From Melanopsichium pennsylvanicum (lineage: Eukaryota > Basidiomycota > Ustilaginomycetes > Ustilaginales), in assembly GCA_900208305.1 (NCBI GenBank), contig OAPG01000002.1, positions 620,001 through 684,000 on the forward strand: a stretch of DNA of 64,000 nucleotides, written 5' to 3'. The notes under the pieces were generated by a model, which was not told the origin of the DNA, did not search any database, and worked only from the letters and a program-made list of their open reading frames with translations. Below, one piece after another: positions 42,384 through 52,445 of this stretch. Position 1 is the first letter of the stretch; each line of letters begins with the position of its first letter. The position numbers and the translations under genes are program-made.

Positions 42384-43138
42384 CTACTTGTCCTTCTTTG
42401 CCTCTGCCAATTCCTTCTGAGCCTGTTCCCTGCGCTTCTGGGCCTCTTTAGCATCCTGCGATTCCAAGTACCACTCGCTGATCTGGAGTACGAGTACGCC
42501 CACCAACAAGACTGCACAAATGGTGTTGGAGGCGCTAACGATTCTTATCGCAGACACCTTTTCATCCTGAGTCATGGCTCCATCCGAAGGCTTAAAATCA
42601 GACTGTCCCTTTTCGAACGCCTCCATCTGCTGCTGTCGCTGAGTTGCAATGGCGCTAGCCCAAACGAGTTTGACGTTGGTAGGATCCGAGATGAGCCGAA
42701 GATTAGGAATAGCGACACCGAGGTACATGCAAATGGTACCCATGAAAAGAACAAGCGAACCGCCGTCAAAGTACTTTGCCATCTCGTTCCATCGGTGAAG
42801 CTTGGCGACAAGACCGATGAGGCCGAGACCCATCATGCCGTGGAGAAGGGCGGTCACGGCAAGGGGAGCATTAAAGAGCGAGAGGTAGAAGCGTTCAGCA
42901 GCTTCCACAGCCGAGTCGGAAAGGTCGGAAAAGTAAAGGAGGGGAAAATCGTAGATCGAGGCGATGAAGATGACTCCTGTTCGTCGGTTTCAAGTGGCAA
43001 CCCAGTGCAATCGCTCGATGTACACCAAATAGAAGTTAGCATCTGATCAAAGGTGTGATACGAAAAACATTATAGTAAAGTTTGCTTACCGAAGAGGAAC
43101 GACGTGCTGGAAATCACAAATCCGCTGCGGAAACCCAT
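42384..43138 (-). CDS. SHR3: Shr3-type ER membrane chaperone for amino-acid permeases
   Basis: Coding join on the minus strand: 43138-43090 and 42976-42384; intron 42977-43089 (113 nt, donor GTAAGC, acceptor ACAG, phase 1); 213 residues. It begins MGFRSGFVISSTSFLFG|VIFIASIYDF. Four hydrophobic segments follow the Shr3 layout (exon 1/2 junction; LYLSDL-preceding region; LLHGMMGLGLIGLVA; IRIVSASNTICAVLLVGVLVL). The C terminus is cytosolic, charged and coiled (SQDAKEAQKRREQAQKELAE ... KKDK). In yeast Shr3 keeps newly made amino-acid permeases soluble in the ER membrane and helps them into COPII vesicles. Length and topology match the family. The region upstream (43139-43843) is shared with the divergent AP-3 sigma gene. 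Confidence 0.88.
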
Positions 43139-43843
43139 CTTGAAGAAGATTCCTTCCAAGATTAATGTAAGGAGGGTGAATTGAAATTGGGATGGTAGTC
43201 GTACAAGAAGAGTGAAGAAGAATGAAAGCGGCGAGGCATGCTTTCTGCTGCGAGACTCATCAGATGTGAGAAGATTCTAACATCGATAAATATTTCAAAA
43301 GGACGAAGCACGAGCCAAAAGTCTGGACTAAGTAATTATGCCAAGTCTTGGCCTCGTTCGTTACACACAGTGGAATTACATGCTCCACTTACAACCTTCA
43401 GGGTCTGCAACAACCACAACCATCACCATACCCATCCTTCCATACACTTTAATCAACTGTACGCACAACCGTCAAGCAATCATAAAACAATCACCTCGGA
43501 ACGAACAGCGCCACTCATTCAATTCTGGTGCTTCTTAAGTTGAAGAGATAAACACCACCAAGATCCTTACCCTGCATTCGACTAATATCATCTGCCACAC
43601 GCCGAGTCACCAGCACCAATCACTTCGAGCTGGCTGGCAAGACAGCGAAAGGTCCGAATTTCAAGCTTCTCCGGCCCCGCACAAGCTGAAACCTCACTGT
43701 CGGGGCACAAATAGCAGTCTTCGCGGCTATACGCAGGCCGTAACTTCGGGCCTTATTTTGCACATTGCCAATCCTCCTTCTACACCGTCGCACGTTTTTC
43801 CATCAACCACATCGTCTCACACGCACAGATACCCTTCATCGAC
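43139..43843. promoter_or_regulatory. divergent promoter region (SHR3 / AP-3 sigma)
   Basis: 705 bp between divergent starts with CA-rich and AT-rich patches. No coding exon was recognised. Confidence 0.45.
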
Positions 43844-44614
43844 ATGACAATACGAGCAGCACTTATCGTCAACAATCACGGCAAGCCACGGCTGACAAAG
43901 TTCTACACGCAATTGCCAGCGTCTCGACAGCAAGCTCTCATCAAGGAAATCTTTCGCCTTGTTTCGAAACGACCTGATGGCGTGTGCAACTTTCTCGATG
44001 CAACGGAACTCACAGCTCTACTGCCACCTCCTGCCGACGCTGTACAATTCAAAGGCAAATCCATCACCACCACCACCACCACCACCATCGAAAAGAATGC
44101 TTCGACCAACAACCCTGCAAGTGAGTTGAGAAAGAACGAGGATCAGCTCCGAGTCATCTACCGACATTACGCAACGCTGTACTTCGTCTTTGTCGTCGAT
44201 TCATCCGAGTCCGAATTGGGCATCCTAGATCTGATTCAGGTATTTGTCGAAAGTTTGGATAGGTGTTTTGAGAACGTTTGCGAGCTGGATCTCATCTTTC
44301 ACTTTGACCAAGTGCACGCCATCTTGAACGAAGTTATACAGGGTGGATTGGTGGTAGAGACCAATATTATTGAGATTGTTGCAGCTGCACAGGCGACATC
44401 AAGGGCGAGAAAGGATTCTGCTGCTTCTGCAGGAGGCGTGGGTGGACCAGTAGGTAGTGCTCTAGGGAATCTGACACCCGCAGGCCTGAATCTCGCACTA
44501 CCGGGCACGGGAAGTGGTGGTGGTGGTTTCCCCTGGCCTAAAGGGACGTTTATGGTGGATGCAATCTCAAACCTGGGCAATCAGTATCTTGGTCGGTCCA
44601 GCGTTCGAAGATGA
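43844..44614 (+). CDS. APS3: AP-3 adaptor complex sigma subunit
   Basis: 256 residues, intron-free. The longin-type sigma fold is clear: MTIRAALIVNNHGKPRLTKF at the start, KEIFRLVSKRPDGVCNFLD, then VIYRHYATLYFVFVVDSSES, LDLIQVFVESLDRCFENVCE and LDLIFHFDQVHAILNEVIQG, VVETNIIEIV. These match AP-3 sigma rather than AP-1 or AP-2. A low-complexity insert (a Thr run near residues 75-82) sits in the first loop, and a Gly/Ala-rich C-terminal extension of ~70 residues ends QYLGRSSVRR. The complex sorts cargo from Golgi or endosome to the vacuole. The extension makes it longer than yeast Aps3 (194 residues). Confidence 0.9.
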   Translation: MTIRAALIVNNHGKPRLTKFYTQLPASRQQALIKEIFRLVSKRPDGVCNFLDATELTALLPPPADAVQFKGKSITTTTTTTIEKNASTNNPASELRKNEDQLRVIYRHYATLYFVFVVDSSESELGILDLIQVFVESLDRCFENVCELDLIFHFDQVHAILNEVIQGGLVVETNIIEIVAAAQATSRARKDSAASAGGVGGPVGSALGNLTPAGLNLALPGTGSGGGGFPWPKGTFMVDAISNLGNQYLGRSSVRR

Positions 44615-45145
44615 TCTTGCTCCACATTACCGTTCCGACGCCTTGGCTGCGTCCAGCGTATTCCCGAGATTGACCCTTGCATTTGTCATAAAACAATTCT
44701 TCACCAGCCCAAAATGCTCCTGCTGCCCCTTCAGCATGTATTTTTATTTATCGCAACCTGCGTTGTTCACTCGAGCATTGCATACAACTTCGAGAGTTGG
44801 ACCACACCAACTCGAACGGGTTCCTCGCACATGCACCACCAGCACGCATCACTGCAATTGGTCCTCTCGCTCGCCAGCAATCACACAGATGGTCCCATCG
44901 TACAAATTGAACACATCTCTTTGCAAGGTTTCAAAATGGACAGTGACTCGAGGCCTTAAAACTATGAGTTTGAAGAAGAAAACAAACACGGAAGGGATGA
45001 ACACGGTAATAGCATGAGCTTTGGGATTGCGTGATTGACGGTCGGGCGTTGTTCCTGGCTTACTCCGTCCGAGGTTGTGCGTAAGAGCGTCTATTTCAAG
45101 TATTGGCAAGTTGCTCAATTTTGACTGTGCTTCTGCTTCAAGCGC
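44615..45145. other. intergenic between convergent genes
   Basis: 531 bp between the AP-3 sigma stop and the mitoferrin stop. No gene was recognised. Confidence 0.45.
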
Positions 45146-46078
45146 TTAGACAGAAGCCTTGGATTGCTCGTTGAGGAAGAAACGGAACCCTTCGTACGAC
45201 AACCAGCACAGTGCGTTGGAAGGCATAAACGTCAACACACGTGGTGAAAGACCCCTAGCGAAACCCTTCAATCCTTCCCTTGCGTGGATGATCTTGAACG
45301 CCTGAAACATGCCACTTGCGTTCCTGATCTGTGCATCCGAGCTGCCACCGCGAGTCTGTAGGAGCGTCTTGGCCACATCGAGTGGGTTAGTAACAGCGGC
45401 TGCGACAGCACCGGAGAAGGCACCGGCGGAAACGTGTGTGAGGGGTGAGTAGCTCTCAGATGGGTTGAGCACCTTTTTGGCCCACTCGTACACCGAGAAC
45501 TGCACTGCGGTGAAGGGCACGGTCATGGTGAGGGTGGTAGGATATGAGACATAGAATGCGCGGAGCCCTTCCTGCTTGTACACGGTGGATGCGCATTGGA
45601 GCACGGTGCGGTGTTGGGAGCCGTGCATCTGCATGCGTTGCTTGATCACGTCGAAAGGGTTCATAAAGGCGTCCGCAGCGATGGTGGCTGATGCACCAGC
45701 GAAAGCTGTACTGGCAAATTGGTGGCCTTGGCGGTTGCCTCCTGTTGCCTCTTTGACGGTTTCGTATGTGCCGAAGTAGACTGCGTGCGCAGGACCTGCG
45801 CCCATGATGACGCTGGCGACACCGCGCCACAGCGTACGTGCACCTTCCAACGAGCTGATACGATTGAATGCCTGCAACACACCAGTGTAGGTCTCTGCGG
45901 TGGATGCAGAGGAGAGCACCTGCATACGTGTGCGGATCACATCCACGGGGTACATAGCAGCGTGCTCACTGATTCCCGCAAGCGAGCCTGCAATCATGTT
46001 GATATGGAGTGGAACATTGTCTCCAAGGCCTTCATAGTCAACCTCCTCCTCTACTGCTGGAACTGCGCGATCGCTCAT
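45146..46078 (-). CDS. MRS4: mitochondrial iron carrier (mitoferrin, Mrs3/4 type)
   Basis: 310 residues from the ATG at 46078, the usual size for Mrs3/4. The same frame continues upstream to an ATG at 46435, which would add a 119-residue Ser/Thr-rich extension; I chose the inner start on length and because the conserved part begins soon after it. Three carrier repeats carry the signature P-x-D-x-x-(K/R): PVDVIRTRM, PFDVIKQRM and PLDVAKTLL. Other family blocks are HINMIAGSLAGISEHAAMYP, LWRGVASVIMGAGPAHAVYF and NPLDVAKTLLQTRGG. The carrier moves ferrous iron into the mitochondrial matrix for haem and Fe-S synthesis. The alternative long start should be kept in mind. Confidence 0.88.
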   Translation of the reverse strand: MSDRAVPAVEEEVDYEGLGDNVPLHINMIAGSLAGISEHAAMYPVDVIRTRMQVLSSASTAETYTGVLQAFNRISSLEGARTLWRGVASVIMGAGPAHAVYFGTYETVKEATGGNRQGHQFASTAFAGASATIAADAFMNPFDVIKQRMQMHGSQHRTVLQCASTVYKQEGLRAFYVSYPTTLTMTVPFTAVQFSVYEWAKKVLNPSESYSPLTHVSAGAFSGAVAAAVTNPLDVAKTLLQTRGGSSDAQIRNASGMFQAFKIIHAREGLKGFARGLSPRVLTFMPSNALCWLSYEGFRFFLNEQSKASV

Positions 46079-47898
46079 GGCCGTATGAGATGGGGACGAT
46101 GCTGACGAGTAATGGCTTGTGACTTGATTTGTGGAGCTCGGCGTCAGACTCTGGGTATTGACACTGTCAGAACTGCTAATGCTCGACGATGCTGGATGAT
46201 CCAACGTTTGAGCCTGCTGTGCCGCTGTGGATGGGAAGCTGCAGTTTGTGCGAGGCGACTGTGGTGAGGAAACGACCTTGCCGTGCTGCTTGTGGGTGTG
46301 GCCGCTGTAGGATCTCTCGGTACTGCTAGATAGTAGATGCGACGTGGTTGCTAATCTTGACTTGAACGTGTCCTCGTTTCGAGTGCGACAGAATGCGATG
46401 CGGGAACCTCCTCGCGCAGATGGTGCGGCGAGCAATTAGCTTTTGAAGGATCGACAAGGTAATCTCTGTTTAGCTGAATGGCCAGGTTTGTTCCGAAGAC
46501 CAACGTGTGAGATGGTTTGATTGCGCGCACGCTGTCGGAACGGGTCTTACGATATATGGGAGGGACAAAGTGGATACAAAGGTGAAGGTGGACGAACCGG
46601 TGAGGCAAGCTCCTTGACCGACCGAGGGAAAGCAACCAAAGTTGTGATGCCGAAGAGTTCCGTCCCCGTCTGCTGCTGTAATTTTTTGAAAAAGAGAAGG
46701 GACCAGGAAGAACTTGCCTCAGTCAAGACACGCGACTCCTTTGAAATGACGCTGCTGCCGAGACTTGCTTCGCCAATCAAAAGGATCAAACAAAGATGCG
46801 AACAAATCAATCAGTCAGTCACACCAAAGAAGGGTGTCAACTGGCTTGCGTAGAGAAAGGAAAAGAAAAGAGGGGGGAAAAATGGGAAAAAAAAAATGGG
46901 AAAAAAAGAAGAAAGACGGTGGAGTGAGAAATGATCTCGCTTCTTTCTACCCAAGGGTCCGCCCGATTCAGCATTCTCACGTATCAAAGGCCAAACATGA
47001 AAGAACAGCGGCAAACGCCGAGATCAATGCTTTCTACAGTAGCAAGCGAGTACTGTAGCTTCACGCAGCGGCGGTGGGACGCCTCAATCGCCGACTTCAA
47101 ACGCCGCCGCCTCCTTGTGTCGACCTGGAACCAATCATGACCCATCTTTCCATTCTCGACTAGCACCGCTACTGTCGGATCCATTTACCATGAGCATGAC
47201 ACGCTCATTCCGCTTGCTTCTAACCGATTACCTTTTCCTTTCACAACGTGAGGTGTTCAACACAGTCAGGAAGCAGGCTGTGAGTCCTATCTATCCATGT
47301 CACGAGATTGTCGTGCCCATACGACCTGGATACGGAACTTCGGCTGATCCGATAAGGTCGGGATGTCTTACCTGTTCTTGATAAGATCACACTCCCTCAC
47401 TGTGATACATGTTACCTACGCACACCCGCTTGTGATATGTTGATACCTGGCGACTGGCATAGCACACACTGCATGTCCCGTCACGGCAGGCTTTTACGCC
47501 AAGCAATCACTTGCCATTTCAAGCTCACTGATTGCGCGAGGCGGCCCTTCCTTGCCTAGACCAGCACTGGCCTTGTTTCCACACATTGCATCAGGCCAAT
47601 TCGCTCTCAATACGTCGAATTCACGACCACAAGGTATGCCAAAGCAATAAAGAATAAGCGTTATCCTGGCGCAAGGCCGATCATTTGAATTTTGAATAGG
47701 GGAATGATGAACATGGATGATACGACATGTGCAAAATCCGGAGATTGTGTGTCGAAGAGCTATGTGGATCCCACCGAGCAGCCCCAATTGCTCGCGAGAG
47801 TTGGATGAAAGACTGAAATGTTACAACACCATCATGATGGACGGAACGGACTGAATTATGCTGCGGAGAAACAAGGCGAGTACTGAAAATTGATCCAT
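46079..47898. other. intergenic upstream of mitoferrin
   Basis: About 1.8 kb between mitoferrin and RPS18 (both minus). It contains the possible N-terminal extension of mitoferrin (46079-46435) and a purine-rich tract (46857-46918). No other gene was recognised. Confidence 0.4.
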
Positions 47899-49186
47899 TT
47901 ACTTCTTCTTGTTGGCAACAGTGCGACCACGACGACCGGTGGTCTTGGTGTGCTGACCACGAACACGCAGGCCGAGGTAGTGACGGATACCGCGGTGCGC
48001 CTTGATCTTCTTCAATCGCTCAAGGTCGTCACGCAGCTTCGAGTCAATGTTGTTCGAGAGGAGCTGGGAGCTCTTGCCGTCAACAATGTCGCGCTGCCTG
48101 TTCAAGAACCAGGCGGGGATCTTGAACTCGGCAGGGTTCTGCAGGATGGTGACAATGCGCTCGAGCTCATCAGAGTTGAGCTCACCAGCACGCTTGCCAA
48201 GGTCGATATCGGCCTTCTTGCAAACAATGTTGGCGTATCGGCGACCAACACCCTTAATTTGAGTAAGGGCGTACTGGACCTTGATCTTACCGTCAACATT
48301 GGTGTTGAGCAGACTGCAATGTTAGAATAGAGAAGTAGGGGAAGATGCATCAGTATAATGTCGCAAATGACTAGTAGAGGTTACCGGGTTGCAAGCAGCT
48401 CGATGATCAGATGAACGAGGGTGGTGGTATGGGCAGCAGCATTCGGAATGTTGCAAGTTGATATGCGCGGCGAGGAGGCTGAGCCAGATGGATGGTGAGC
48501 TCTTATGTCGAAGACGTCATGGCTGGGCAAGAATCGAATCGGAAGCTGATATTAGCCTGCGCCTCCACGGATCCTGTGCCTCACGCTGTAAAGGCTGTTC
48601 CTCTGACAACCGCACCTCGACGACGTGAACTGATGTGCCCAACAGGTACGACTGACTGCAGAATGACAATCATAGCCACTCCAGAATAAGCTTCCTATCC
48701 CAAATTGTAAGGGTCTCTTTCTACAATTGATCCAACCTTCATTAGACTCTATCCATACGATGTATGTAACGTCCTTTCTCGAGAACCTAAATGAACAGCT
48801 TTGCACCTTATGACAGCATCTGCAGCTGAATTGTGCCTCATTATGTCCTCGCCGAATATATGAAGTGAATATCTGGCCCTTCTATGCTGTGCCTCACGGC
48901 ATGAACTGTCTTCCAATGTAAGTCGATTTCAACGCCTCCAATTACATTTGATGTGCTTAGGTGCGTTTGGCTCTCTATGCCTGTGCTACTGAAGTTGATG
49001 ATGATGATGCTGCTGCTGATGCCGATGATACCGCCATCCATTTGCTTTGTCAAGGCTGCAGGCTGTGTCGATATTGCGCGCTTCTGATCATTCGAGCTGT
49101 TTCAAACCGACCACTTGTATACTGTTGAATGCTCACCGCAAGATGAAGGCAAAGTTCTGCGACGGGTCGGGGGGAACGAGAGACAT
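47899..49186 (-). CDS. RPS18: 40S ribosomal protein S18 (uS13)
   Basis: Coding join on the minus strand: 49186-49137 and 48313-47899; 465 nt, 154 residues, the normal size. Exon 1 encodes [16 protein letters not shown] plus two bases. Exon 2 continues [20 protein letters not shown], then [56 protein letters not shown] and the basic end [12 protein letters not shown]. The protein sits in the head of the small ribosomal subunit. The single intron (48314-49136) is 823 nt, long for this genome, with donor GTGAGC, a perfect branch site CTAAC nine bases before TTGCAG, and phase 2. Long first introns are common in ribosomal protein genes. No C/D-box snoRNA pattern was found in it by eye. Confidence 0.95.
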
Positions 49187-52100
49187 GTTGGGCGATATGT
49201 GGTGATGTCTTGATGGTGACGAGATGCGTGTAGGAAACGAAAAGGCGCGGGATCTCTGGCCAGGGTTGGTGACCTCGACGCTTGCCTCGAACTTGGCTGT
49301 CCCAAGGCTTCATTGGATGACTGCGCAGGTAAACTGGCTGGCTGGCCGGCTGGCCTCGACTTTCCAGCTGCTAGACGCCTACCGACTCGTTGCCTGGGTC
49401 ACTCACATCGCCATCTACCGCCACCTCTTTCACCTCGAATCTGGCCTCTGCCGTGTGCAGCTCCGAACGCAGTCATGCGCCGTTGGTCTGGCAATGAAGG
49501 GAAAATGTCACGTGTAGTATCTGACGCGCAGCCTCCGTGAAAAATGCGGTATAAACCTGACGAAGCTGTACAAAAGCGTGGGAATTTTTGAGAATTCATT
49601 GCAGTCTCGGCTCCGAGCCCTAGTCTACGGAGGATATCAGACTGGGTCTAACAGAGAAAAATTCCAGAATTTCGAACCCGATTGATGATCACTCTAATGG
49701 ATCGACGGCACGGGCCGCCTCCACGTCGCAAAGGAATTGGATGAGCTCTCTGGCTGAGTCGCGCTTGCAAAGTAGGATATATGCCAGGCGTTGCCGGCCA
49801 AACATGCTTGCCGTCTCCCATCCATCTTCGTAAGTACCGCCGAGACCCACAACAGTTGATCATCTCAATTGCCGTCATTCCTCACCCGCACTGCTTCGAT
49901 AGCGGCACGGGTGTAATCCGGTGACCTCGAGATCATTCGTACGCCATGGAATGCATCCAGTTTCTGACTTTTATTTTCCCACTTGCATGTTTCCCCTAAA
50001 TTTACATCCACGGTCGATTTCTCTCTGCCTCCCCACGCAAACCCGCTTTCGTTGCTCTCCACGACCGCACATGTATAGTGAGGCAGGCGCTTCATCCAGT
50101 GAGGTCTATACCGAGGAGAAGCTTATTGCTGATTGCAAATTACCTATATTGCACGTCCTTGACGTCTCTATGACGTCCTGGCAATTTTTGGCACCCATTC
50201 CTTTTCTTCTTCCTCCGTGTTGGACGGCATCTCCAGGCCCTCGCCGCCTTTGCTTGAAGCTTCAGGTCGCTTGTAGCAGAGGGTGCTGTTCCAGGCCGGT
50301 CCGGGCGAAGCAGAAAGACTTATCGCATCGCTACCTTGCGTCCTCCCGACTTCGTCATAAGAAAAATTCATGCAATCCTTATCGCCCTCAATGTCTGTGA
50401 GAATGTTGTACATGAACTTGATCGTTGCTGTGCTCTGCTTTTATCGAGGGCCTACCTGGTCTAACATGGCATCCGATTGTGCGCCCGTGAGCGTCATGCC
50501 ACGTGAGGCCAACTGTTTAGGGAGAGCCGATATATCCAGGTACGGCCCTTCAAACTCGAAATTTGTGATTCTGGTCAGGAGAGCTGGGACGTGCCTCTGT
50601 ACTGCTTGCGCAGTGCGCTGCGGGCCCCGCTTCTGCACAGACCGGCTTACAGGGCGCGAGTAGCTGGATAGTATATATACCCATCAGAGCCTGCCTTCCG
50701 CCGTTGAAATCTCATACTTGTAAGTTCACACTGCCCTCCCCCCAACGACCATATCTTCCTCGGCAGGATTCGCGCACGGCCTGGCTTGATATATCATTTG
50801 ATCCGCTCAGGCTGTCAGTGGATCCCTGCTTTGGAAGTGTCGGTGCTGTCTTTTGGCTTGGGTGTGCTGCTGCAGCAATCTTCGCATGCCAGGCCTCTCT
50901 AGCAATCAAAGTAATCGTTCACTGACCATACGTTCGTCCTCTTCTAAATCGCTACGCATCTGTTGCCTACAACTGTTTGACGACATCAACCGCTTGACAG
51001 ACCTTGGCATTTCCACTCTCGCTCAAGCATGAGAGCTGGGGAGAGGGGGTCAGTGGGCTTGCACGGCCACCCAATTTGACCTACCGCTGACGCCCTCTCG
51101 CCTTTCTCCTCTGGGGGAAGGCATGCTTTAATATTGGACTGGGAGAAGTTCTCTTCGGGGTACTTCTCCTAACTCTTTTTTTTCGGTATCATGCTTATGT
51201 AATCATGACCGAGGCTATTTATGCGAATTGGGTCTGCTACTTTGAATGCCGTTGTTGGCGGAGTGCGGCTGCCCCATGCATTTCACATGAAAATTCACAA
51301 AATGGCGAGGTGAGGTTTGTGGGGAAATTTGAGCGTTTCCGTTCGAATCAAGCTTCTCGGATGTAGGAATAGATCGTTTGAAGGCTTACTGTGATACACT
51401 GAAGTGGCGAGTGAGCAGCACGAGCAGCATGTTTCAGATGCCGTTTGGCAGTGGTGCCTGAAAGCGATCAGCAATCCTTGTCTGTGCTGAAGTCGTCAAT
51501 AGTCGGCGGTTCGGACGTTGCTGTTGGGCCCGTTGGACAGGTCTTCTGCCCCTGGCTGTGACAATGCCTCACGACACTCTCCGGCGATAAAGGCTCCGAC
51601 GATGATGGCATCACAGATAGTATCATGTTGCAACTCGGCAATTTCGATCTGAGATCAACGTTCTGTCTACCCAGCAGCTTGAAAGAGATCTTGCGGTTTG
51701 GGCTGCATTTCTGAAACGCGAGCTTTTCTATCAGACGCTTTTGCTAACAGCAGTAGTTAGCATTTGCTCTCATGGACAAGTTATACACCGTCCAAACTAT
51801 TCAAACGACGAGCCGTTAGCCTCGCTACCATGCTGTGATGAGGACGGAAGGCGTCTGGTGTATCGTGGTGCAGGGCGGTTGAAAGGGTTGAAATTTTGGG
51901 TAGCGTGCATCACCGCCGTTCTCGCGTCGGGATGCACGATCTGGCTCAGAACTCGAAGCGCTGAAAATCACCGCCATGACGCGTAGATTTTGTTCGCCAA
52001 AGGAGAAGCGAGAGAGACAGAGCGCGGAGGCATTGGTGAAGGTTATGGGCTAGCCATTCGGCTGCCATCTTGGGGCGGGCCTGCCGATCCCAATTTCTGC

Positions 52101-52445
52101 CGCAGTGTCAGTGTCGCATGCACGCCGAAACATCTGCTCTGCCACCTCAAGCTTCAGCCTTTCTAGTATCAGAAAAGAGACGACATTGGCCACCGCTCCG
52201 CATGGTATTTCATATACTTTGGAGCGTCGCTCTTATTCCGTCTCCCTCTGCCATCACCATTAGCGGCCTCACCGTCTCCTAGCTTCGTTTCCGGTCCTCA
52301 TCCAAGAGCTCGGTGAACCTACACCAATAGATTTGACAAAGCTTACCTGTCCAGCTTTTCAGTCTACCCGGACGGACTTCAGACACCTTGACCATACATC
52401 CAAGACAAGGCTGAGAGCATTTGTCGCATTCAGCTACACGTCACC
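49187..52445. other. 3.3-kb region without protein genes; holds a candidate structured RNA
   Basis: No open frame has a recognisable domain. A TATATATA-like box at ~50668-50681 and a run of hairpins at 51016-51183 stand out. The last part (52000-52445) is the leader of the TMEM135-like gene. Confidence 0.4.
51016..51183 (+). ncRNA. candidate structured RNA with four hairpins and a T8 end
   Basis: Four consecutive stems can be drawn: CTCTC/GAGAG (51016-51035); a 16-bp stem with one mismatch (51041-51056 with 51084-51099); a 10-bp stem with two G-U pairs (51100-51109 with 51113-51122, loop TCT); and a final hairpin GGAGAAGT/ACTTCTCC (51142-51169) closed by a TTCG tetraloop flanked by CTC/GGG. 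Eight T follow (51176-51183), as at a Pol III end. I could not match it to U1-U6, SRP, RNase P/MRP or a tRNA. The 5' end is unknown; a TATA-like box ~345 bp upstream may or may not belong to it. Confidence 0.4.

Noticed and set aside
47890..48330. 146-codon plus-strand frame
   Set aside because: Antisense of the RPS18 exon; no independent evidence.
49660..49760. GGTTCGAAATTC with TTTTT downstream on the minus strand, considered as a tRNA
   Set aside because: No acceptor stem, no A box and a T-stem that does not pair.
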